This document shows positions 1 through 7,328 of a DNA stretch of 20,805 nt, piece by piece. The notes under the pieces are model-generated. The model searched no databases. It had not been told where the DNA came from and worked only from the letters and a program-made list of their open reading frames with translations. The position numbers and the translations under genes are program-made. Source of the DNA: Pseudomonadota bacterium (GTDB taxonomy: Bacteria; Pseudomonadota; Alphaproteobacteria; Rhizobiales; Hyphomicrobiaceae); contig JAEYPL010000100.1 of assembly GCA_023410905.1 (NCBI GenBank), positions 1-20,805 of the forward strand. Direction: 5' to 3'. Within the stretch, counting starts at the first letter, position 1, and each line of letters starts with the position of its first letter.

Positions 1-1
1 G

Positions 2-3000
2 ATCAGCACAACCACGCAGGGCGGCGGCAAGGGTGGTGGCGGCGGCAAGGTTCAGACCACCGAATATCTCTACTATGCCTCCTTCGCCGTTGCCGTGTGT
101 GAAGGTCCGATCACCGGGATCGGTCGCATCTGGGCCGATGGCAAGCTGCTTGATACTGCCGGGATCACCTGGCGCTGGTATCCGGGTGACGAGACACAGA
201 TGGCCGACCCGTTCATTTCGGCCAAGATGGGCGCGGCCAGGACACCCGCCTATCGCGGTACCGCCTATGTCGTCTTCGAAGAGCTGCCGCTCGGCAACTA
301 CGGCAATCGCCTGCCGCAGCTCTCCTTCGAAGTCTTCCGCGCCGTCGATCCTTTCGAACAGAGCGTTCGCGCCGTCGTGATGATCCCGGGCTCGGGCGAA
401 TTCGTCTACGCAACGACCCCCGTCACGCGCCGTGTCGGCCCCGGCCAGACCGAGACGGAGAACGCGCATACCCTCCAGGGCGATTCCGACTGGAGCGTCT
501 CGCTCGATCAGCTTGCCGCCACCCTGCCAAACGTCGGCGCCGTCTCGCTCGTCGTGAGCTGGTTCGGCACGGACCTTCGCGCAGAGCACTGCGAAATTCG
601 CCCCGCCGTCGACAACGACGACAAGAGCACGAGCCCGCTTTCATGGCGCGTCGCCGGCCTCACGCGCAGTACCGCACCGTTGATCAGCCGCCACGACGGC
701 CGACCCGCCTACGGCGGCACGCCGTCCGATCAGACCGTCATCGCCGCCATCCAGGATCTCAAGGCGCGCGGACATAAGGTGACGCTCAACCCGTTCATCC
801 TCATGGACGTGCCCGCCGACAATACGCGTCCCGATCCCTATGATCCCGACGGCCTGCAGCCCGCCTATCCTTGGCGCGGCCGCATCACGGTTCATCCTGC
901 ACCGGCGGTCGAGGGCTCGCCGGACAAAACCAGCGCCGCCGCCAGCCAGATCGCCGCATTCGTCGGCGCGGCGGAACCGCATCACTTCTCTATCAGCGGC
1001 CAGCAGGTCAACTACGCCGGCCCCGCCGAGTGGTCCTTCCGCCGAATGATCCTGCACTACGCGCATCTCGCGGCGGCAGCCGGCGGCGTCGACGGCTTCA
1101 TTCTCTGCTCGGAGCTTCGCGGCCTCACGCAATCGCGCGACTCCGCTTCCACATATCCGTTCGTCGCGGCGCTCGCGGCACTCGCCGCCGATGTCCGCGC
1201 CATCCTCGGCTCCGAGACGAAGATCACCTACGGCGCCGACTGGTCGGAGTACTTCGGTCATCATCCGCAGGACGGCAGCGGCGACGTCTTCTTCCATCTC
1301 GATCCGCTGTGGGCCTCATCCAACATCGACGCCATTGGCATCGACGCCTACTGGCAGCTCGCCGATTGGCGCGACGGCCGCGATCACGCCGACTGGCAAG
1401 CTGGCCATCGTGTTCTGCATGATCTCCGCTACCTCAAATCCAATCTCCGCGGCGGCGAAGGTTACGACTGGTACTATGCCAGCGCCGCCGATCGCGATGC
1501 CCAGATCCGCACGCCGATCACCGATGGTGCAGCCGGCAAGCCTTGGGTCTTCCGCTACAAGGACATTCGCTCCTGGTGGAAACACGCTCACTTCAATCGC
1601 CCCGGCGGCGTCGAAAGCGAAACGCCGACCGCCTGGATCCCCCAATCGAAGCCCTTCTGGCTCACCGAGATTGGCTGCCCGGCCATCGACAAGGGTGCGA
1701 ACCAACCGAACGTCTTCGTCGATCCGAAGAGCGGCGAGAGCGCGCGCCCCTACTACTCGACCGGCACGCGCGACGATCTCATTCAACGCCTCTATCTCCA
1801 GGCGTTGATCGAAGGCATCGATCCCGCACACACCGGCTACATCGAGGATGCCAATCCGACCTCGGTGCTCTACGGCGCGCCGATGATCGATCTCGATCAC
1901 GTCTACGTCTATGCCTGGGATGCCCGCCCGCATCCCGCATTCCCCAACAACCGTCTCGCCTGGGGTGATGGCGACAACTGGCGGCACGGCCATTGGCTCA
2001 ACGGCCGCATAGCCAATCAACCGCTCGCAGCCGTCGTCTCCGACATTCTGCGCGCCCAGGGTTTTGAGCGTTTCGATGTCCGCACACTTGCAGGCGTCGT
2101 TCCGGGTTATCTCCTCGACCAGGTCATGTCGGCACGCGAGGCATTGCAGCCTCTCGAGCTGGCCTACTTCTTCGACTCCATCGAGAGCGAAGGTCGCATC
2201 GCTTTCCGCCATCGCGGTATCGATGCTCCCGCCATCACCCTGACGCCCGACGCGGCAGCCGAGCTCAAGGCCGGCGCCGATCTTATCGCGCTCACACGCG
2301 CCCAGGAAACAGACCTTCCGGCATCCGCGCGCATTTCCTATGCCTCATCGGAACGCGACTATCGCCGCGCCGTCACCGAAGCACGCCGTTTGGTTGGAGC
2401 CAGCGGCCGCGTATCACTCGCCGAACTGGCGATCGTCATGGAGGCCGATCAGGCGACGCAGATCGCCGAGAGCTGGCTCTTCGAGACGTGGGCGGCGCGT
2501 GAACGCGCACAGTTTGCCCTTCCGCCGAGCCGCATCGCGCTCGAGCCCGGCGACATCGTCGCGCTCGACGGACCGGGCGATGCGCGTCTTTTCCGCATCA
2601 CCGAGATCGGTGACCACGGCGCGCGCGAAATCGACGCTATCCGCATCGAGCCCGATGTCTACGCGCCGATCGCGGCAGCACCGCGCAATGCGGATGCACC
2701 GCTGACGACGCTCCCAGGCCAACCATCCGCGTTCTTGCTCGATCTCCCGCTCCTCCTCGGCAACGAGTCGCCGGACGCCGGATACTTCGCGACCATGATG
2801 CGTCCATGGCCCGGCGCGATCGCGCTCTACAGCTCGCCCGATGTGTCCGGCTTCGCGCTGCGTGCTCTCGCAACCGAACCCGCAACTATGGGTTTGACGC
2901 TCGACAATCTCCCCGCTGGTCCGCCGGGCCGCTTCGATAAAGCCACAACGCTTACTGTCCGCATCGATTTCGGCGCGCTCAGCTCCATCAACGATCTCGC

Positions 3001-3646
3001 ACTCTTCTCGGGCGGCAATGCCGCCGCCATCGAGCACGCGTCCGGTCGCTGGGAGATCATCCAGTTCCGCGACGCTACGCTCGTTGCGCCTTCGACGTAC
3101 GCACTCACGTCACTCCTGCGCGGACAGCAAGGCACGGATGGCACCATCAGTCCCATGTTGCCTGCCGGCGCGCGCTTCGTGCTTCTGGACACAGCGCTCA
3201 CACGGCTCGACCTCGCACCGGCGGAGGTCGCCCTTCCGCTCAACTGGCGCTTCGGCCCTTCGAACCGCGATCTTGGCTCGCCCTCCTACGATACGCTGGC
3301 GCATGCCTTCGCCGGCATCGGCCATCGTCCTTATGCGCCCGTGCATATTCGGAGCAAACGTGACGACGCCGGCCTTCATATCCACTGGATCCGCCGTTCG
3401 CGCATCGGTGGCGATAGCTGGGAAGGTACTGAGATCCCACTCGGTGAAGAGAGAGAACGCTACGAGGTCGACGTCATCGATGGTGCCTCCACTCTTCGCA
3501 CGCTGACGACATCGATCCCCACGGCGCTTTACTCGACTGCAGATCAGCTCGCCGATTTCGGCACAGAACCGGACGCCCTGACCATCCGCATCCATCAGCT
3601 CAGTGAACGCTTCGGCCGCGGCACGCCTGCGATCGCCGTTCTCTAA
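2..3646 (+). CDS. GTA baseplate / host-contact 'megatron' protein (RcGTA g15-like), 5' truncated
   Basis: This gene enters from the left edge; the frame is open from base 2, so the first GTG at 95 is internal and the true start lies outside. 1214 residues are visible; the family is usually about 1250-1300, so only a short N-terminus is missing. The first codons give a Gly/Lys-rich stretch (a GGCGGCGGCAAG unit at 20-31 repeats at 38-49), followed by EYLYYASFAVAVCEGPI, which is typical of this family. The GTA TIM-barrel-like domain covers roughly 1000-1950, with the hallmark GADWSEYFGHHP at visible residues 411-422 and WLTEIGCPA around 553-561. A phage-tail_3-like baseplate region follows (about 2000-2700), then a beta-rich C-terminal part. 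In R. capsulatus GTA this protein sits at the tail tip and contacts the recipient cell; that role is inferred here. Codon use matches the neighbours, so there is no sign of recent transfer. A prophage tail homologue is possible but the TIM-barrel motif favours GTA. Confidence 0.9.
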   Translation: MSTTTQGGGKGGGGGKVQTTEYLYYASFAVAVCEGPITGIGRIWADGKLLDTAGITWRWYPGDETQMADPFISAKMGAARTPAYRGTAYVVFEELPLGNYGNRLPQLSFEVFRAVDPFEQSVRAVVMIPGSGEFVYATTPVTRRVGPGQTETENAHTLQGDSDWSVSLDQLAATLPNVGAVSLVVSWFGTDLRAEHCEIRPAVDNDDKSTSPLSWRVAGLTRSTAPLISRHDGRPAYGGTPSDQTVIAAIQDLKARGHKVTLNPFILMDVPADNTRPDPYDPDGLQPAYPWRGRITVHPAPAVEGSPDKTSAAASQIAAFVGAAEPHHFSISGQQVNYAGPAEWSFRRMILHYAHLAAAAGGVDGFILCSELRGLTQSRDSASTYPFVAALAALAADVRAILGSETKITYGADWSEYFGHHPQDGSGDVFFHLDPLWASSNIDAIGIDAYWQLADWRDGRDHADWQAGHRVLHDLRYLKSNLRGGEGYDWYYASAADRDAQIRTPITDGAAGKPWVFRYKDIRSWWKHAHFNRPGGVESETPTAWIPQSKPFWLTEIGCPAIDKGANQPNVFVDPKSGESARPYYSTGTRDDLIQRLYLQALIEGIDPAHTGYIEDANPTSVLYGAPMIDLDHVYVYAWDARPHPAFPNNRLAWGDGDNWRHGHWLNGRIANQPLAAVVSDILRAQGFERFDVRTLAGVVPGYLLDQVMSAREALQPLELAYFFDSIESEGRIAFRHRGIDAPAITLTPDAAAELKAGADLIALTRAQETDLPASARISYASSERDYRRAVTEARRLVGASGRVSLAELAIVMEADQATQIAESWLFETWAARERAQFALPPSRIALEPGDIVALDGPGDARLFRITEIGDHGAREIDAIRIEPDVYAPIAAAPRNADAPLTTLPGQPSAFLLDLPLLLGNESPDAGYFATMMRPWPGAIALYSSPDVSGFALRALATEPATMGLTLDNLPAGPPGRFDKATTLTVRIDFGALSSINDLALFSGGNAAAIEHASGRWEIIQFRDATLVAPSTYALTSLLRGQQGTDGTISPMLPAGARFVLLDTALTRLDLAPAEVALPLNWRFGPSNRDLGSPSYDTLAHAFAGIGHRPYAPVHIRSKRDDAGLHIHWIRRSRIGGDSWEGTEIPLGEERERYEVDVIDGASTLRTLTTSIPTALYSTADQLADFGTEPDALTIRIHQLSERFGRGTPAIAVL

Positions 3647-3666
3647 TTCGCGCAAGGAACTCACAC

Positions 3667-4959
3667 ATGCAGCAGCCATCGTGGATGGCCGAGGCCTGGC
3701 GCGAACTTGGCCAATCCGAACTGCGCGGCGCCGCGCACAATCCGCGCATTGTCGCGATGTTTGATGAGCTCGGCCATCCGGGTCAAGACGATGAGACCGC
3801 ATGGTGCGCGGCCTTTGTCGGCGCCTGCCTCCAACGTGCCGGCGTCGCCAGCACACGCTCGCTGCGCGCACGTTCCTATCTCGACTGGGGCACACCGACT
3901 GACAACCCCGGCAGCGGCGCAATCGTCGTACTGAAGCGCGGCAGCAATCCAGCTGAGGGCCATGTCGGTTTTCTCGTCGGCATGACCACGACGCACATCT
4001 TCGTTCTCGGCGGCAACCAGTCGGACGCCGTCACAGTCGCCGCCTTCGACCGTGATCTCGTGCTCGGCTTCCGTGAGCCCGCCGCGCCTGCGCGGACCTC
4101 CAACACCGGCGACAAATTCGACCTCGCGCTCAGCCACGTCCTCGCCATGGAAGGCGGCTGGACGGATGACCCTCACGACCCCGGCGGGCCGACCAACAAA
4201 GGCATCACGCTCGCCGTCTATGCCCGCGAACGGAATGTCCAAGTCACGCCGGCCAATTTCACCGAACTGAAATCGGATCTTCGCGCGATCTCCGACACAC
4301 TCGTCCGCAGCATCTACGAGACGCGCTACTGGCAACCCGCTCATTGTCCGTCGCTCAGGCCATCTCTGGCGCTCATGCACTTCGATGCCGGCGTCAATCA
4401 CGGTGTCGGCACAGCCGCAAGATTTCTCCAGGAATCCCTCGGCGTCGAGGTCGACGGCGAGATCGGCCCGATCACTCTCGCAGCTGCGCGCACAGCCGAC
4501 CCTCGCGATGCGCTCGCCAAGTACGCCGCGATCCGTCGCCGACGCTACCGATCGCTTCCGCACTTCTGGCGCTTTGGCCGCGGCTGGCTCCGTCGTGTCG
4601 ACGCCACGCTCGCCGCCGCCACGCGTCTCATCCCACCTCCCATCGATCCCATCTCAACACAGGAGAGCCCGTTCATGACCGGACCAACCGATGCCCCGAT
4701 TGCGAAGCCGGACACAACGAACCCCACCAAAGGCTGGTGGCAGTCCATGACGATCTGGGGAACGTTGCTCACGGCGCTCACGACCGTGCTTCCGCTGGTC
4801 GGTGTCGTGCTCGGCGTCAGCATCACGCCCGAGTCCGCCGATCAGATCGGCCAGGATATCATCCTTGTGTTTCAGGCAATCGGCGGCCTCATCGGCACGC
4901 TCATGGCGCTCTTCGGCCGTGCCCGCGCGACGGCGTTCCTTCAAGCGAGATCGCACTGA
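3667..4959 (+). CDS. Three-part lysis protein: TIGR02594 peptidase-like domain + GH108 muramidase + holin-like C-terminus
   Basis: This 430-residue protein starts 20 bases after the GTA tail gene, with an AAGGA ribosome site at 3654-3658. Residues 1-135 resemble the TIGR02594 (NlpC/P60- or CHAP-like) cell-wall peptidase family, with AWCAAF (Cys47), GHVGF (His99) and GGNQSD (Asn117) as the likely catalytic set. Residues 155-325 are a glycosyl hydrolase 108 muramidase, with the EGGWTDDPHDPGGPTNKG signature and probable catalytic Glu162. Residues 337-430 hold two hydrophobic helices (about 367-386 and 398-417) and a short basic tail, as in small holins. There is no signal peptide. Together this suggests one gene carrying two murein-cutting activities plus a membrane-acting segment, used to release GTA or phage-like particles; the release role is inferred from position. 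The joining of the holin-like part is unusual. The stop lies 9 bases from the end of convergent glmU. Confidence 0.88.
   Translation: MQQPSWMAEAWRELGQSELRGAAHNPRIVAMFDELGHPGQDDETAWCAAFVGACLQRAGVASTRSLRARSYLDWGTPTDNPGSGAIVVLKRGSNPAEGHVGFLVGMTTTHIFVLGGNQSDAVTVAAFDRDLVLGFREPAAPARTSNTGDKFDLALSHVLAMEGGWTDDPHDPGGPTNKGITLAVYARERNVQVTPANFTELKSDLRAISDTLVRSIYETRYWQPAHCPSLRPSLALMHFDAGVNHGVGTAARFLQESLGVEVDGEIGPITLAAARTADPRDALAKYAAIRRRRYRSLPHFWRFGRGWLRRVDATLAAATRLIPPPIDPISTQESPFMTGPTDAPIAKPDTTNPTKGWWQSMTIWGTLLTALTTVLPLVGVVLGVSITPESADQIGQDIILVFQAIGGLIGTLMALFGRARATAFLQARSH
4661..4677 (+). promoter_or_regulatory. Internal ribosome binding site and start inside the lysis gene
   Basis: AGGAGAG followed by CCCGTTC and ATG lies at the boundary between the muramidase domain and the holin-like helices. 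It is in frame with the long protein. The position at a domain border argues that it once was, or still is, the start of a separate gene. Confidence 0.5.
4675..4959 (+). CDS. Possible separate holin-like product from an internal in-frame start
   Basis: This is an alternative reading of the 3' end of the lysis gene. ATG at 4675 is codon 337 of the long frame and is preceded by AGGAG at 4661-4665, nine bases upstream, a better ribosome site than that of the full gene. The product would have 94 residues: a polar Pro/Thr-rich start, two membrane helices separated by a short polar turn, and an Arg-rich tail, the size and shape of a two-helix holin. Whether the cell makes the fusion, the short form or both cannot be told from sequence. 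Confidence 0.45.
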   Translation: MTGPTDAPIAKPDTTNPTKGWWQSMTIWGTLLTALTTVLPLVGVVLGVSITPESADQIGQDIILVFQAIGGLIGTLMALFGRARATAFLQARSH

Positions 4960-4970
4960 GGCTGGCGATC
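4949..4970. terminator. Weak hairpin at the convergent lysis gene / glmU junction
   Basis: GATCGC (4949-4954) pairs with GCGATC (4965-4970) over a 10-base loop and covers the stop codon of the lysis gene and part of the stop of glmU. There is no T-run on either strand, so action as an intrinsic terminator is doubtful. Confidence 0.2.
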
Positions 4971-6336
4971 ACTTGCGCCGCAGTCGACGGGTCCGGTACT
5001 TCGCCGCCCAACCCTCGCGCATCTCTTGTGGCGCTCGCCCCACTGCTAGCGCATCTGCCGGCACGTCCTTGGTGATCACGCTACCCGAGCCGACATAAGC
5101 GCCAGCCCCGATCTTTACCGGGGCTACCAGCGCCGAATTCGAGCCGACAAATGCGCCGGGGCCGACGTCGGTGTGGTGCTTTTCGAATCCATCGTAGTTG
5201 CAGAAAATCGTACCGGCGCCGATGTTCGCCTCGGCACCGACGCGACCGTCGCCGATATAGGCAAGATGATTGGCCTTGGCGCCGGCCTCCATCACAGCAT
5301 TCTTCACTTCGACGAAGTTGCCGATGTGCACATCCGGACCGATCTCTGCGCCGGGCCTCAGGCGCGCGAACGGTCCGACAATCGCGCCCTTACGAACGCG
5401 GAGACCTGAATGGTCTTTTCCCTGATGGCCGACGATGTGGCAGTTCGCACGGATCGTGACGCCATCCTCGATGACGACGCCCGGTCCGAAAACAACATTC
5501 GGCTCGATGAGCACATCACGGCCGATCACCGTGTCATAGCTCAGCCAGACAGTCTCTGGCGCGACGAGCGTAGCACCGGCACGCATGACCTCGTGCCGGC
5601 GCCGGCGCTGCCAGATCGCTTCCGCTGCCGCCAACTGCGTCCGGTCGTTGACGCCGAGCACCTCATCCTCATCACACACCACCACGCGCGCGACATAGCT
5701 GTCGCGCCGCGCAAGCTCGATCGCGTCGGTCAGGTACAGCTCGCCTTTTGCATTGTCACCGCTGATCCGCCCTAGCAGTCCCGCGAGATCCTGCACGCGA
5801 AAGGCCATGACGCCGGCATTGCACAGACGAAGTTGGCGCTCTGCCTCGCTTGCATCGGCCTGCTCTCGGATCGCGATCAGCTCGCCCCCCGCATTGGTCA
5901 GCAGCCGGCCATATCCTGTCGGGTCCGCTGCTTCGAATCCGAGCACGGCGACGCCGGCGCCATCATCCAGCACCGCCCGCATCCGCTCGAGTGTCGCCGC
6001 CGTCAGCAGTGGCGTATCGCCGTAGAGCACCAGCACGTCGCCCTTGTGCTCAGCCACCGCCGCCGCAGCCGCCAGCACGGCATCGGCCGTTCCACGTCGC
6101 TCAGCCTGGATGAACGTCTCCATGGTCGGCGACGCGGCCCGCCCCTCCGAAGCCACATCCTCCATATCCGGCCCGACGACCAGCGCCTGCCGCTCCGGCG
6201 CCAATTCCCGCACCACGTCGATCACATGGCCCAGCATCGACCGGCCGGCGATCTTGTGCAGGACCTTAGGCGTATCGGACTTCATCCGCGTGCCCTGGCC
6301 GGCTGCCAGAACGACGGTCAGAAGGGGTACGGCCAT
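4969..6336 (-). CDS. glmU: Bifunctional N-acetylglucosamine-1-phosphate uridyltransferase / glucosamine-1-phosphate acetyltransferase
   Basis: GlmU acetylates glucosamine-1-phosphate with acetyl-CoA and then couples it to UTP, giving UDP-GlcNAc for peptidoglycan and lipopolysaccharide; it acts in the cytoplasm. The N-terminal uridyltransferase domain opens with LAAGQGTRMKSDTPKVLHKI (Arg18, Lys25), and YGDTPLL carries the metal-binding Asp107. The C-terminal half is a left-handed beta-helix of hexapeptide repeats with the KANHLAYIGDG acetyltransferase motif (the His being the probable general base). I chose ATG at 6336 because GAGGAAG lies just upstream and it gives 455 residues, matching the usual length of about 456; the open frame runs on to 6411 but that extension is not conserved-looking. 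It is a single gene, convergent with the lysis gene; the partner glmS is not next to it. Confidence 0.97.
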   Translation of the reverse strand: MAVPLLTVVLAAGQGTRMKSDTPKVLHKIAGRSMLGHVIDVVRELAPERQALVVGPDMEDVASEGRAASPTMETFIQAERRGTADAVLAAAAAVAEHKGDVLVLYGDTPLLTAATLERMRAVLDDGAGVAVLGFEAADPTGYGRLLTNAGGELIAIREQADASEAERQLRLCNAGVMAFRVQDLAGLLGRISGDNAKGELYLTDAIELARRDSYVARVVVCDEDEVLGVNDRTQLAAAEAIWQRRRRHEVMRAGATLVAPETVWLSYDTVIGRDVLIEPNVVFGPGVVIEDGVTIRANCHIVGHQGKDHSGLRVRKGAIVGPFARLRPGAEIGPDVHIGNFVEVKNAVMEAGAKANHLAYIGDGRVGAEANIGAGTIFCNYDGFEKHHTDVGPGAFVGSNSALVAPVKIGAGAYVGSGSVITKDVPADALAVGRAPQEMREGWAAKYRTRRLRRK

Positions 6337-6369
6337 AGCGTGCTTCCTCGATAGAGCCGGAGTGTCGAC

Positions 6370-6390
6370 CATCGCGATCTCATCGCGATC
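6370..6390. promoter_or_regulatory. Tandem CATCGCGATC repeat upstream of glmU
   Basis: CATCGCGATC occurs at 6370-6379 and again at 6381-6390. Each copy holds the perfect palindrome ATCGCGAT, and the two centres are 11 bases apart, about one helical turn. The pair lies 34-54 bases upstream of the chosen glmU start, where a regulator or RNA polymerase would bind. No known regulator is assigned. Confidence 0.3.
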
Positions 6391-6668
6391 GTAGCCGCCT
6401 TCATCTCGCAACCTCCGCCGAGCACGTCAATTCCAGCCCTCGGCCTTGCCCACCTGAAAGTCTACCCCCTCGGGTTGCGTACACATTCTCGCGCCTGCTG
6501 CGTCCAGCCGGCCACCATCGAGATCTGGCAACCGGCCACGCCTGCCGTCCGGTCCGCCAGCCTCCCCTGCCTTGGCTCTCCGGGGCCCCCGCCTTCTCTA
6601 CTCCCCTCCTCACAACCTCGTTGGCCACCAAAATGCCACTTGACCATCCACCCCCCGCCATGAAAAAG

Positions 6669-6682
6669 AACGATCATTCGTT
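6669..6682. promoter_or_regulatory. Candidate TetR operator palindrome AACGA-TCAT-TCGTT
   Basis: A 5-base inverted repeat with a 4-base centre, flanked by A-runs on the left and T-runs on the right, lies 37 bases before the TetR start at 6720. TetR-family regulators commonly bind such short palindromes in their own promoter, so this is a reasonable candidate for self-control of the efflux operon. Confidence 0.45.
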
Positions 6683-6719
6683 TTTAGTGCGACGCACAAA
6701 GTCGAATGGGTCACGTCTC

Positions 6720-7328
6720 ATGGCCAAACTCAGTCCCGAAACCCTACGCGAGCGCAGCGATCACATTCTCGATGCGGCGGGGCGCTGCTTCGCCCGTGCC
6801 GGCTTCCACCGCACGACCATGCAGGACATCTGCCGCGAGGCGGAGGTCAGCCCAGGTGCGCTCTACATCTATTTCAACAGCAAGGAAGCCCTCATCGCCG
6901 GCATCTGCGAGCGCGAGCGGTCGGAATTCGCGAGCCGCTTCGCCCAGATGCCGCTCGGCGACGACTTCATGGGCGCCCTGGCCGAACTCGGCCGCCAATT
7001 CCTGGAAGATCCCCTCCACCGCCGGCTTCTGTGCATCGAGGTCGGCATCGAGGCCACCCGCAATCCGAAGGTCGGCGAGATTCACAAGACGGTCGACGTC
7101 TTCATCCGCAGCTCCTTCCGCGAACTGTTCACGAAGCTCAAGGCCGAGGGTCGCATTGCCCCCGTCTTCGACATCGAGACAGTCCTCGAGGCCTTCATGA
7201 CGATTTCGGATGGGCTCCTCTGGCGAGCCGCCGTCAATGAGAACTTCAAGGCTGACGTTGTGATCCCGCCGCTGCTGCACGCCGTCGCAGCCCTTCTGCG
7301 TCCCGTACCCACTGAGGCCAACTCATGA
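6720..7328 (+). CDS. TetR/AcrR-family transcriptional regulator of the adjacent RND efflux operon
   Basis: This 202-residue protein has a typical TetR N-terminal helix-turn-helix at about residues 10-57 (ILDAAGRCFARAGF, TTMQDICREAEVSPGALYIYF, NSKEALI). The rest is a helical ligand-binding and dimer domain with no recognisable ligand signature. I chose ATG at 6720 because TetR proteins usually begin about ten residues before the first helix. The frame is open to 6621 with an ATG at 6660, but the extension runs over the candidate operator and has no ribosome site; the site before 6720 is also weak. The stop overlaps the next gene's start as ATGA, so it is translated with the pump genes and probably represses them until a toxic compound binds. 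That control is inferred from position. Confidence 0.9.
   Translation: MAKLSPETLRERSDHILDAAGRCFARAGFHRTTMQDICREAEVSPGALYIYFNSKEALIAGICERERSEFASRFAQMPLGDDFMGALAELGRQFLEDPLHRRLLCIEVGIEATRNPKVGEIHKTVDVFIRSSFRELFTKLKAEGRIAPVFDIETVLEAFMTISDGLLWRAAVNENFKADVVIPPLLHAVAALLRPVPTEANS

Larger units (their letters stand above)
6337..6719. other. Gene-poor divergent region between glmU and the TetR gene
   Basis: This 383-base gap should hold the promoters of glmU (leftward) and the efflux operon (rightward). Two ATCGCGAT palindromes lie at 6371-6389 near glmU, and a TetR-type palindrome lies at 6669-6682. About 6540-6660 is C- and T-rich on the + strand. A TTGACC at 6640-6645 could be a -35 box, but I see no convincing -10 box. 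The short open frames here look like chance. Confidence 0.6.

Noticed and set aside
1316..2212. A 298-codon - strand open frame opposite the GTA tail gene
   Set aside because: The tail gene frame carries conserved motifs across this stretch; the antisense frame has none.
1..4959. Reading the left part as an active prophage
   Set aside because: The TIM-barrel motif is characteristic of GTA tail proteins, base composition matches the chromosome, and no integrase, repressor or attachment site is seen; the missing upstream part prevents full exclusion.
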